Shown here: in pieces, positions 34,963 to 43,865 of the stretch
Numbering within the stretch: the stretch's first letter is position 1
Layout: every line of letters starts with the position of its first letter
Source: Lacibacter cauensis
GTDB lineage: Bacteria; Bacteroidota; Bacteroidia; Chitinophagales; Chitinophagaceae
Direction of reading: 5' to 3'
Assembly: GCF_007830055.1 (NCBI RefSeq)
Contig: NZ_VLLE01000005.1
Span: 186,001 to 250,000 of the forward strand
Length of the DNA stretch: 64,000 bases
Program-made: the position numbers and the translations under genes
Notes under the pieces: model-generated
Told to the model about the DNA's origin: nothing
The model's input: the letters and a program-made list of their open reading frames with translations, nothing else
The model's database searches: none

Positions 34963-35820
34963 ATGCGTATAAAAAACTTTCAAATCATATCTAAAGGAGC
35001 ATTAGCCGCAATGCTCCTCCTCTCGGCTTGCCAGAAAATGAACCGTCCGGGTTTGGGTAATTATCCAAAAGATACAAACCCTCCGGGAGGCGCACTCAAA
35101 TTTTATGTTGCGTTTGATGGTACTACAACCAATCCGTTAATGAATGCGGTTGACAGTATCCGTGCAAACTTTGCATCAGATAATCCGCTTGCTTCAATAG
35201 CAGGAGTAAACGGAAAAGCTGTACAGGGTGAAAATAAAAAGTTCATCAAGTATGCAAAACCAAATGACTGGGCTGATCTGTCAAGAAGCTTCACTATCTC
35301 AGCATGGTTCAAACGCAATGGTCAAACAAAAAATAACACAGGTACCAATGGTCCTGAATATATCATGAGCTTCAAAGCAAGCACCGGGCATTGGTCTGGT
35401 TCAAGCTTACTTGTATTCTTAGAAGGTGATAATGCTGCCGGCCAGGTAAAGGTGATGGTTGCTGATAAAACAGGCGACAATTGGTTTACTTGGGAAAATT
35501 CAAATGCAAGTACAATTCCAGGTTTGCTGGATAACAACTGGCACCACATGGTGTTAACATATAACAGCAGCAACAGTACAATGACCTTGTATATTGATGG
35601 TGTTGCAAATTCAAAAACACGTACATGGGGTACACATGGTGCTGTAGTATTTGATGCAGAAAAAATTACGGAAGTACGTATCGGTGCTGGTCCAGGTACT
35701 GGTTACGATACAGACGATTGGTTATCTTCTACATTTAAAGGAGGAATCGACCAGGTGAGAATGTACAGTACCGTACTTACACAAGCAGAAATTACTGCAC
35801 TGTTTACAGGCAAACAATAG
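34963..35820 (+). CDS. LamG-domain surface lipoprotein
   Basis: A 285-residue lipoprotein (lipobox LSAC, Cys23) with a Pro-rich linker and one concanavalin-A-like LamG domain (about residues 45-280). Diagnostic pieces are LSRSFTISAWFKRNG, NNWHHMVLTYNSSNSTMTLYIDG and the final GGIDQVRMYSTVLTQAEITALF. No glycosidase acid pair is seen, so it is a binding protein. Its place after SusD is that of SusE/SusF-like surface glycan-binding proteins. A strong terminator follows, so susC-susD-lamG can be transcribed at a level separate from the enzymes. Confidence 0.87.
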   Translation: MRIKNFQIISKGALAAMLLLSACQKMNRPGLGNYPKDTNPPGGALKFYVAFDGTTTNPLMNAVDSIRANFASDNPLASIAGVNGKAVQGENKKFIKYAKPNDWADLSRSFTISAWFKRNGQTKNNTGTNGPEYIMSFKASTGHWSGSSLLVFLEGDNAAGQVKVMVADKTGDNWFTWENSNASTIPGLLDNNWHHMVLTYNSSNSTMTLYIDGVANSKTRTWGTHGAVVFDAEKITEVRIGAGPGTGYDTDDWLSSTFKGGIDQVRMYSTVLTQAEITALFTGKQ

Positions 35821-35851
35821 AAGCAGTCGTTTTTAGGTCATAATCAAGAGT

Positions 35852-35880
35852 GGGGCTGCATATTTATGCAGCCCCTTTTT
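35852..35880 (+). terminator. Rho-independent terminator after the susCD-lamG unit
   Basis: A 9-bp perfect stem GGGGCTGCA/TGCAGCCCC (35852-35860 with 35867-35875), TATTTA loop and a T-run. Confidence 0.9.
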
Positions 35881-35924
35881 AAACAAGTCATTTTTCTTTC
35901 ACCTATTTAGCTTTTGTGCAGGTT

Positions 35925-38900
35925 ATGTTTTTATTACGCAACGTCCGTTTCGTAGCATTACTCGTTGTTTGCGGTATCTTTTTTTCCTGCAAGGAAAACA
36001 AAACGCTTTTTACACAGGTAGATGCTGCAGCTTCAGGCATCAGCTTTCAAAACAAGCTCGAGGATAAACCGCACCACAATATTCTTTATTATCTCTATTT
36101 CTATAATGGCGGTGGTGTTGCAGCAGGCGATATCAATAATGACGGATTGGTTGATCTGTATTTTACAGCAAATACCAAAGGCAACAACAAATTGTATTTA
36201 AACAAAGGCAATTTTCAGTTTGAAGATATTACAACCAAAGCAGGCGTTGCAGGCAACAGTGATTGGTGCAGCGGCGTAACCATGGCCGATGTAAACGGCG
36301 ATGGATTCCTGGATATTTATGTATCGGCAGTTGCAAAGTTTAACGATCTGAAAGGCCACAATGAATTATTCATTAACAAAGGCAATGGAACATTTACGGA
36401 GCAATCGAATCTTTATGGTCTCGATTTTTCCGGCTTATCAACACAGGCTGCTTTTTTCGATTACGATAAGGATGGAGATCTGGATTGTTTTTTAGTGAAT
36501 CATTCCAAGCAGCCACATGCAAACATTGTTGATACGGTTAACCGTAATAAAAAAGATTCCATCAGCGGCAGCCGTTTATTCCGCAACGAATTAAATAAAG
36601 GCGAACAGAAATTTACGGATGTTACAGCAGAAGCAGGCATTTATCAATCCAACCTTTCTTACGGACTAGGATTAGCTGTAGCCGACATGAACAACGATGG
36701 TTGGGATGATGTGTATGTTGGCAACGATTTTCACGAAAACGATTATTACTACATCAACAATAAAAACGGTACGTTCAGCGAAAGTGGTGCAAAACATTTT
36801 GGGCATTACAGCCGCTTTAGTATGGGTAACGATGTGGCCGATTATAACAACGATGGACAGCCCGATATTATTACGGTTGACATGTTACCTCCTGATGAAA
36901 AAACATTAAAAACGTATGGCAGCGATGAGAACCCCGACATCTACAAAGTAAAGCTGCAGATGAACGGTTATCAGCATCAGTATTCACGCAACTGTTTGCA
37001 AAAAAATAATGGCAGCGCTGTTAACTTCAGCGAAGTTGGTTTAATGGCAGGCGTATCTGCAACCGACTGGAGCTGGAGTCCGTTGTTTGCCGACTTTGAT
37101 AATGACGGAAAAAAAGATCTGTTTATCAGCAGCGGTATTGTAAAGCGACCGGTTGATCTTGATTATATCCGTTTTGTTTCCTCGATGCAGATGAACAAGG
37201 GATTGGATGCAACCGATCAGTACGATGCAGAAACCATCAGTAAAATGCCCGATGGCAGCAGTCATCCATTCTTCTTTAAAAACAACAATGGCCATTCGTT
37301 TAGTGATGTAAGTGTTGCATGGGGTACTGCAAACATGAAAGGTTATTTCAATGGTGCTGCTTATGCTGATCTGGATAACGATGGTGATCTGGATGTTGTA
37401 ACCAACAACATCAATGCGCCTGCAACAGTTTTAAAAAACGAAACGACTGGCAAAAATTATCTCAGCATACAATTCAAAGGAGACAGTTTAAACAGGTTTG
37501 CTGTTGGAGTAAAAGCTTACCTGTTTACAAAAACGGGTATGCAATATCAACAGCTGATGTTAACAAGAGGATTTCAGTCGGCAGTAGAACCACGTTTGCA
37601 TTTTGGATTGGATAGTGTGGTAACAGTTGATTCGCTTGTAATTGTTTGGCCCAATCAACAAAGCCAAACCATTAAAAATCCGGCGATAAATAAACAGCTT
37701 GTTGTTACACAAAAAGATGCAACCGGCATGTTTCAATACGATTTATTCTTTGGTACGCCTGCGCCGTATTTTAAAGATGTAACCAATGAAATTGCATGTA
37801 ATTGGAAGCATACTGAAAATGATTTCGAAGATTTTAATGTGCAATATCTTATTCCGCATGCGCAAAGTACCAGAGGTCCCAAACTGGCTGTAGCAGATGT
37901 AAACGGTGATGGGTTGGATGATTTTTATGCATGCGGTGCAAAAGGCCAACCGGGTGCATTAATGTTGCAACAGCCGAATGGAATATTTCAATCAACGAAT
38001 ACTGCATTGTTGGCAAAAGATGCTGGTTGTGAAGATGTAGATGCTGTATTTTTTGATGCTGATGGAAATAAAACAATCGATCTGCTGGTCATCAGCGGAG
38101 GTAACCAGTTGCCGCAACATGCAGGCGATCTTGCCGATCGCTTGTACCTTAATGATGGCAAAGGAAATTTTACACGAAAGAACGATGCCTTTACCATTCA
38201 ATACGAAAATAAATCCTGTGTGGCTGTTGCCGATGTAGATCATGATGGTGATATGGATTTCTTTGTAGGCAATCTTGCAAGCCCTACGGGTTATGGTTTG
38301 CTTAAACCTTCTTACCTGTATCTCAACGATGGAAAAGCGAAGTTTACCAATGCATCCATGCAGAAAATTGATTTGACTGCGTTGGGTATTGTAACCGATG
38401 CAGCGTTTGCAGATGTAAATAAAGATGGTTGGGACGATTTGCTGGTAACAGGGGAGTGGATGCCGTTGAAAGTGTTCATCAACAACAAAGGAACCTTTAC
38501 GGCAACCGATGTGCCTGCCTCTACAGGTATGTGGCAGCATATAACAGTTACAGATGTAAACAATGATGGTTATGCAGATGTTTTGGCCGGCAACTGGGGG
38601 CATAACTCCAAGCTGTGGGAACGTAAAGATGGTCCGCTGAAACTGTATGTGAAAGATTTTGATAACAATGGTAAAACCGAACAGATACTGGCATACAACA
38701 TTAAAGGCGAAGAGTATCCTTTTTTAGCGAAAGATGAGCTGGAACGTCCGTTGCCTTTGTTGAAAAAAGCATACCTCACTTACGGCGAAGTTGCAGGTAA
38801 AACCGTGCAGTATATTTTTTACGATTTGTTTAAAGATTACAAAGAACTGAAAGCAGAAGTGCTGGGCAACTCGGTATTCATCAACGATGGTAAAGGAGGA

Positions 38901-39227
38901 TTTAAGCGCTACGATCTTGGTAACGAATTGCAGCTTTCGCCCATTATGAGTTTTGCAACCGTTAGTGCAGGCGGGAGTTATATAGCCGGGGGGAATTTTT
39001 ACGGAGTAATTCCTTACGAAGGAAGATACGATGCATTATACCCATCGCTGTTTTCATTCAATGGCGAACAGTCTGCTGTATACGCATCGTTACAGCATAT
39101 AACAGGCGAAGTGAGAGATATGCAATGGTTGCGTACTGCAGGGGGGAATAAGGTATTGGCAATTGCAAGAAATAACTCACCCTTACTTTTTATGAAAAGT
39201 ATAGGTGAGTTGCAAACAATGAAATAA
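35925..39227 (+). CDS. VCBS/FG-GAP-repeat lipoprotein with UnbV (ASPIC) domain
   Basis: A 1100-residue lipoprotein (lipobox FFSC, Cys22 from the ATG at 35925; a GTG nine bases upstream is the other option). It consists of two beta-propeller regions built from calcium-binding DxNxDGxxD-type loops; I count at least twelve (for example DINNDGLVD, DVNGDGFLD, DLDNDGDLD, DVNNDGYAD). Between them, near residues 505-605, is an ASPIC/UnbV segment (LRFAVG-like start, RGFQSAVEPRLHFGLD, VIVWPNQQSQTI). The family is common near SusC/SusD genes in Bacteroidota, and its role is unproven; glycan or cell-surface binding is most likely. A near-consensus -7 box at about 35908 suggests its own promoter. Confidence 0.88.
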   Translation: MFLLRNVRFVALLVVCGIFFSCKENKTLFTQVDAAASGISFQNKLEDKPHHNILYYLYFYNGGGVAAGDINNDGLVDLYFTANTKGNNKLYLNKGNFQFEDITTKAGVAGNSDWCSGVTMADVNGDGFLDIYVSAVAKFNDLKGHNELFINKGNGTFTEQSNLYGLDFSGLSTQAAFFDYDKDGDLDCFLVNHSKQPHANIVDTVNRNKKDSISGSRLFRNELNKGEQKFTDVTAEAGIYQSNLSYGLGLAVADMNNDGWDDVYVGNDFHENDYYYINNKNGTFSESGAKHFGHYSRFSMGNDVADYNNDGQPDIITVDMLPPDEKTLKTYGSDENPDIYKVKLQMNGYQHQYSRNCLQKNNGSAVNFSEVGLMAGVSATDWSWSPLFADFDNDGKKDLFISSGIVKRPVDLDYIRFVSSMQMNKGLDATDQYDAETISKMPDGSSHPFFFKNNNGHSFSDVSVAWGTANMKGYFNGAAYADLDNDGDLDVVTNNINAPATVLKNETTGKNYLSIQFKGDSLNRFAVGVKAYLFTKTGMQYQQLMLTRGFQSAVEPRLHFGLDSVVTVDSLVIVWPNQQSQTIKNPAINKQLVVTQKDATGMFQYDLFFGTPAPYFKDVTNEIACNWKHTENDFEDFNVQYLIPHAQSTRGPKLAVADVNGDGLDDFYACGAKGQPGALMLQQPNGIFQSTNTALLAKDAGCEDVDAVFFDADGNKTIDLLVISGGNQLPQHAGDLADRLYLNDGKGNFTRKNDAFTIQYENKSCVAVADVDHDGDMDFFVGNLASPTGYGLLKPSYLYLNDGKAKFTNASMQKIDLTALGIVTDAAFADVNKDGWDDLLVTGEWMPLKVFINNKGTFTATDVPASTGMWQHITVTDVNNDGYADVLAGNWGHNSKLWERKDGPLKLYVKDFDNNGKTEQILAYNIKGEEYPFLAKDELERPLPLLKKAYLTYGEVAGKTVQYIFYDLFKDYKELKAEVLGNSVFINDGKGGFKRYDLGNELQLSPIMSFATVSAGGSYIAGGNFYGVIPYEGRYDALYPSLFSFNGEQSAVYASLQHITGEVRDMQWLRTAGGNKVLAIARNNSPLLFMKSIGELQTMK

Positions 39228-39248
39228 ACAATAAATCTATTGAGTTAA

Positions 39249-40679
39249 ATGAAACATCTAAATCGAATGAAAAGTATTTTAGTATTAGTGGCGGTAATGT
39301 CGCTGAGTTTTAATTGCGATAAACGCAAAGCAGGAGGAGGTACGCCCAATACTGCCGGTGCAGAAGTAAACTGGTGGCTTACAACAGGTAATCAAACTTC
39401 GTTATTGCAAAAGCAGCCTGTATTTACATTTAATAATGGCGGTACCGCTGTATTAACCATTGATGTAGACAGTACGCAAACCTATCAAACTATTGATGGT
39501 TTTGGTTACACGTTTACCGAAGGCAGTGCTTACCTCATCAATAAATATGGTGCTGCAGCAAAAAATAATTTACTGCAGGAGTTGTTTGGTACAGCAGATA
39601 ATGCAATTGGCGTAAATTATTTACGCATTGGTATGGGCGCAACCGATCTAAGTACAAAAGTGTACAGCTACAACGATTTGCCCAATGGAGAAACCGATAT
39701 TGCACTCAGTAAGTTTTCGCTGGCGCAGGATACCGTGGATGTGATTCCGTTGCTGCAACAGGTGCTTGCCATTAATCCGAATATAAAAATTATGGCTACG
39801 CCCTGGAGTGCACCAACATGGATGAAGGATAACAACAATACTGTTGGCGGAAGATTGAAGACGCAGTATTACAGTGTATATGCACAATACTTTGTAAAGT
39901 ATATCCAGGCAATGAAAGCAAAGGGTATTACCATTGATGCCGTTACTATTCAAAACGAACCATTGCACGGCGGCAACAATCCCAGTATGTTGATGAATGC
40001 TGCAGAACAAGCTGATTTTATCAAGAATCATTTAGGTCCCGCTTTCAGAGAATCGAACATCACAACAAAGATTGTGTTGTACGATCATAATTGCGATCGT
40101 CCGGATTATCCGATTGCAGTATTGAATGATGCAGCTGCAAAACCATTTGTTGATGGCTCTGCATTTCATTTGTATGCAGGTGATGTGGCAGCAATGTCTA
40201 CCGTACACGATGCACACCCCGACAAGAATTTATATTTCACCGAACAATGGACAGGTGCAAGCGGCAGTTTTGATGGTGATTTGAAATGGCATGTCCGTAA
40301 TGTCATCATTGGTACTATGCGCAACTGGAGTAAAGTGGCGCTCAACTGGAATCTGGCGAATGATGGTAGTTATAATCCGCATACGCCTGGTGGTTGCGAT
40401 CAATGTAAAGGAGCGTTGACATTGGATGGCGGTGTTATCCGTAACGTATCTTATTATATCATCGGTCATGCTTCTAAGTTTGTGCCTGCTGGTTCAAAGC
40501 GTATTGCCAGTACACAAACTGGTAATCTTTATACCGTAGCTTTTTTACGTCCTGACGGAAAGAAAGTATTGATTGCACTCAACGACGGAACAACGACTCT
40601 ACGCTTTAATATTAAATACAAAGGAAGTAACGCAAATACAAGTTTGCCTGCAGGAGCAGTGGCAACTTATGTTTGGTAA
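39249..40679 (+). CDS. GH30 lipoprotein, GH30_3-like (endo-beta-1,6-glucanase-like)
   Basis: A 476-residue glycoside hydrolase of family 30, clan GH-A. The acid/base is Glu237 in TIQNEP and the nucleophile Glu332 in YFTEQWTG; the substrate-contact ATPWSAPTWMKDN is intact. Segments such as KIVLYDHNCDRPDYPI and SFDGDLKWHVRN recall subfamily 3, whose known members are beta-1,6-glucanases. The (beta/alpha)8 barrel is followed by the usual side beta-domain. The N-terminal signal ends in SFNC, an atypical lipobox, so surface lipidation is probable but less certain. It is 21 bp after the VCBS gene, in a run of enzyme genes. Confidence 0.87.
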   Translation: MKHLNRMKSILVLVAVMSLSFNCDKRKAGGGTPNTAGAEVNWWLTTGNQTSLLQKQPVFTFNNGGTAVLTIDVDSTQTYQTIDGFGYTFTEGSAYLINKYGAAAKNNLLQELFGTADNAIGVNYLRIGMGATDLSTKVYSYNDLPNGETDIALSKFSLAQDTVDVIPLLQQVLAINPNIKIMATPWSAPTWMKDNNNTVGGRLKTQYYSVYAQYFVKYIQAMKAKGITIDAVTIQNEPLHGGNNPSMLMNAAEQADFIKNHLGPAFRESNITTKIVLYDHNCDRPDYPIAVLNDAAAKPFVDGSAFHLYAGDVAAMSTVHDAHPDKNLYFTEQWTGASGSFDGDLKWHVRNVIIGTMRNWSKVALNWNLANDGSYNPHTPGGCDQCKGALTLDGGVIRNVSYYIIGHASKFVPAGSKRIASTQTGNLYTVAFLRPDGKKVLIALNDGTTTLRFNIKYKGSNANTSLPAGAVATYVW

Positions 40680-40695
40680 TAATAAAACAACGATT

Positions 40696-42165
40696 ATGAA
40701 CAGATTATTCTTTGTTGCAGCAACCTGTTTGTTTGCAGCATGTACTACAACAGAAAAGGACAAATCTTCAACTGCAGCAACAGCTGCGTTTTCAACGGAC
40801 GGTAAGAAGGTGTTGGTGTATTCTACGGCCGACAGTACCGATCTGCGTTTGTCGCTCAACGATACATTAACGTTTGCCGACAAAGGGCAGCCTTTCGAAA
40901 ACGAGATCATGGTTTTTGTTGATCCCGGTAAAACCTTTCAGTCGTACATGGGTGTTGGCGCTGCTTTAACCGATGCATCAGCCGAAGTGTTTGCAAAGCT
41001 TTCGAAAGAAAAGCAGCAGGAATTTTTAACGGCTCATTTCGATAAAGAAAAAGGAATCGGTTATACAATAGTACGTACCAATATTAACAGCTGCGATTTC
41101 AGCAGCGATATGTACACCTATGTGCAGGATGGCGATAAAGAACTAAAATCGTTCAACATTGAACATGATCAGAAATTTAAAATTCCGTTGATTAAAGCCG
41201 CTATGCAGGCAGCAGGCGGAAGTTTGAATTTATTTGCAAGCCCGTGGAGTCCGCCAGCCTGGATGAAAGACAATAACGATATGCTGCACGGTGGTAAACT
41301 GAAAGAAGAGTTTGCAGGCAGCTGGGCCTTGTACTATACAAAATTCATCAAGGCATATGAAGCTGCCGGTATTCCGGTGTGGGGCATCAGCATCCAGAAC
41401 GAACCAATGGCCAAACAGATTTGGGAGAGTTGTATTTACACAGCGGAAGAAGAAAAGAATTTCCTGGTGAAACATCTTGGCCCTACAATGGAGAAAGAAG
41501 GATTGAATGATAAGAAGATCATCATGTGGGATCATAACAGGGATTTGATTTATCAACGTGCAACTACTTATTTCAACGATCCGGAAGTAAAGAAATATGC
41601 ATGGGGTATTGGCTTGCATTGGTACGAAGACTGGAGCGGTGGTGATCAGATGTTTGATAATGTACGTCGTGTACACGAATCATTTCCTGATATGCCGATC
41701 CTGTTTACTGAAGGTTGTAATGGTCCCTTCAAAATGGAAAACGTTTACCAATGGAAATTGGGCGAGCGTTATGGCCGCAGCATGATCAACGATTTTAATA
41801 ATGGAATGACGGGCTTCACCGACTGGAATATTCTGCTCGATGAAACAGGTGGTCCCAATCATGTAAAGAATTTCTGTTTTGCACCCGTACATGCCGATAC
41901 ACGTACCGGCGAACTGATTTATACCAATGCGTATTACTATATCGGACATTTTTCAAAATTCATACAGCCAGGTGCCAAACGCATCAGTGCAGCGCCGAGC
42001 AGAAGTCAGCTTTTGTCAACTGCGTTTCAAAATCCCGATGGAAGTATTGCAGTCGTCGTAATGAATCAAAGTGATAAACCAACTGATTTTATGTTGTGGA
42101 TTAATGGTAAAGCTGCTACAACAAAAGCGCTGGCACATTCCATCAACACCTATCTCATTCAATAA
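40696..42165 (+). CDS. GH30 lipoprotein, GH30_1-like
   Basis: A second GH30 enzyme, 489 residues, lipobox FAAC (Cys16). Acid/base Glu236 in SIQNEP and nucleophile Glu339 in LFTEGC; ASPWSPPAWMKDN is intact. It differs clearly from its upstream neighbour (no DHNCDRPDY; it has WDHNRDLIYQRA and TDWNILLDETGGPNH) and looks like subfamily 1, which holds glucosylceramidases, beta-glucosidases and beta-xylosidases. The frame is open further upstream inside the previous gene, but the ATG at 40696 gives a lipoprotein signal. It is 16 bp after the first GH30. Substrate: a beta-glucoside, inferred from context. Confidence 0.87.
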   Translation: MNRLFFVAATCLFAACTTTEKDKSSTAATAAFSTDGKKVLVYSTADSTDLRLSLNDTLTFADKGQPFENEIMVFVDPGKTFQSYMGVGAALTDASAEVFAKLSKEKQQEFLTAHFDKEKGIGYTIVRTNINSCDFSSDMYTYVQDGDKELKSFNIEHDQKFKIPLIKAAMQAAGGSLNLFASPWSPPAWMKDNNDMLHGGKLKEEFAGSWALYYTKFIKAYEAAGIPVWGISIQNEPMAKQIWESCIYTAEEEKNFLVKHLGPTMEKEGLNDKKIIMWDHNRDLIYQRATTYFNDPEVKKYAWGIGLHWYEDWSGGDQMFDNVRRVHESFPDMPILFTEGCNGPFKMENVYQWKLGERYGRSMINDFNNGMTGFTDWNILLDETGGPNHVKNFCFAPVHADTRTGELIYTNAYYYIGHFSKFIQPGAKRISAAPSRSQLLSTAFQNPDGSIAVVVMNQSDKPTDFMLWINGKAATTKALAHSINTYLIQ

Positions 42166-42191
42166 AGAACGGTTTTTGCTGTAAAAACAAT

Positions 42192-43862
42192 ATGAAGATC
42201 CTCGTACGATATTGCTTGTGTTTTTTACTGTTGACGATTGCATCCTGTAAAAAGAAAGCAGCACCGCCTGTTCCGGAGCCACCGAAGCAGGTGACGTTAA
42301 AATCCATTCAGTTAAACGGTGTTGATTTCAGCAGCCTGCGGTATGGCGTTAATCTGCAGCCGACCATTCGGTTACAGTTTACGCAACCGTTAAAGCCTTC
42401 CACTATTGCAACTGCAATTAAGTTGTACAATGCATCGGGTACTGAAACCGGTATTACAACCAGTTTGCAAAACAACGATTCGGTTTTACTTGTACAACCA
42501 TCTGCAGCGCTTGCAAGTGTAGCCCGTTACCAGTTTAAAATTGAAAACGGCTTGCAATCGGCAAGTGGTGGTCTCTTCATTGGTACGGTAGATAATACCT
42601 TTATTACACAAATCGATTCTTCAAGAAAGTTCCCTGCTATCAGCGATGATGAGTTATTGACCAAAGTACAGCAGCAAACCTTTAAGTACTTTTGGGATTT
42701 TGCACACCCAACAAGTGGTCTTGCAAGAGAACGTAATACAAGCGGCGATCTCGTTACATCCGGAGGCTCAGGATTCGGCGTGATGGCAATTGTAACGGGG
42801 ATCAACCGTAATTTCATTACAAGAGCACAAGGCTTGCAACGTATGCAAACCATTGTTGATTTTCTGAAAACAAAAGCGCAAAAATTTCATGGTGCATTTT
42901 CGCATTGGTTAAATGGTAATACCGGAAACGTGATTGCGTTTAGTGCAAAAGATGATGGGGCTGATTTAGTGGAAACATCGTTGCTGATGATGGGTCTGTT
43001 AACTGCACGGCAATACTTTAATGGCGGTGATGTTGCAGAAACAAATCTTCGCAACGACATTACGGCTTTGTACAATGCGGTAGAGTGGAGTTGGTTCAGG
43101 AAGAGTAATGAACAACAGTTGTATTGGCACTGGAGTCCGAATTATGCATGGGATATGAACTTGCCCATCCGTGGCTGGAACGAATGTTTAATTACATATG
43201 TGCTTGCTGCTTCTTCTGCAACTTATGGTATTCCAAAAACAGTATATGATAATGGCTGGGCCAGAAACGGTGCTGCAGGTTTTGTAAATGGTGCGCAATA
43301 CTTCAATATTACATTGCCGTTGGGCAGCGCTTATGGCGGACCGTTATTTCTTTCGCATTATTCATTCATGGGTATCAACCCGAATGGCTTAAGTGATGCG
43401 TATGCCAACTACGAAACGCAAACAAGAAATCATTCACGCATCAATTACCAGTTTTGTGTAACAAATCCCAACGGTAATTATGGTTACAGCGATTCCATCT
43501 GGGGATTAACGGCCAGCGATATTCCCAACGGTTATACAGCCAGTTCTCCTTCGAACGATGTGAGCGTAATTGCCCCAACAGCAGCTATTTCATCGTTACC
43601 CTACACGCCAACAGAAAGTATGAAGGCGCTGAAGTTTTTTTACTATGTGTTGGGCGATAAATTATTTAAAGAGTATGGATTTATTGATGCGTTCTCGTTG
43701 AAACAAACCTGGTTTGCATCTTCTTTTCTGGCCATTGACCAGGGACCTATTATTGTCATGATCGAAAACCACCGCAGCGGTTTGTTGTGGAATTTATTCA
43801 CCAGCTGTCCCGAAGTAAAAAGCGGTATGCGCTTACTTGGCTTCAGCGCACCTTACCTGTAG
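42192..43862 (+). CDS. GH144-like (glucoamylase-domain) lipoprotein with Ig-like module
   Basis: A 556-residue lipoprotein (lipobox IASC, Cys19). Residues about 30-145 are an Ig-like module of the Big_5 kind (IRLQFTQPLKPSTIATAIKLYN). Residues about 155-556 are an (alpha/alpha)6 toroid with TFKYFWDFAHPTSGLARER, GFGVMAIVTGINR, DDGADLVETSLLMMGLL, YWHWSPNYAWDMNLPI and APTAAISSLPYTP. This is the domain named 'glucoamylase' in Pfam, which in family GH144 is an endo-beta-1,2-glucanase fold (the founder, as I recall, is from Chitinophaga pinensis). The adjacent gene is a paralogue without the Ig module. I expect cell-surface attack on beta-1,2-glucan. Confidence 0.82.
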   Translation: MKILVRYCLCFLLLTIASCKKKAAPPVPEPPKQVTLKSIQLNGVDFSSLRYGVNLQPTIRLQFTQPLKPSTIATAIKLYNASGTETGITTSLQNNDSVLLVQPSAALASVARYQFKIENGLQSASGGLFIGTVDNTFITQIDSSRKFPAISDDELLTKVQQQTFKYFWDFAHPTSGLARERNTSGDLVTSGGSGFGVMAIVTGINRNFITRAQGLQRMQTIVDFLKTKAQKFHGAFSHWLNGNTGNVIAFSAKDDGADLVETSLLMMGLLTARQYFNGGDVAETNLRNDITALYNAVEWSWFRKSNEQQLYWHWSPNYAWDMNLPIRGWNECLITYVLAASSATYGIPKTVYDNGWARNGAAGFVNGAQYFNITLPLGSAYGGPLFLSHYSFMGINPNGLSDAYANYETQTRNHSRINYQFCVTNPNGNYGYSDSIWGLTASDIPNGYTASSPSNDVSVIAPTAAISSLPYTPTESMKALKFFYYVLGDKLFKEYGFIDAFSLKQTWFASSFLAIDQGPIIVMIENHRSGLLWNLFTSCPEVKSGMRLLGFSAPYL

Positions 43863-43865
43863 TGT

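Noticed and set aside
40573-40695. Upstream extension of the second GH30
   Set aside because: It overlaps the previous gene; the ATG at 40696 gives a clean lipoprotein signal.
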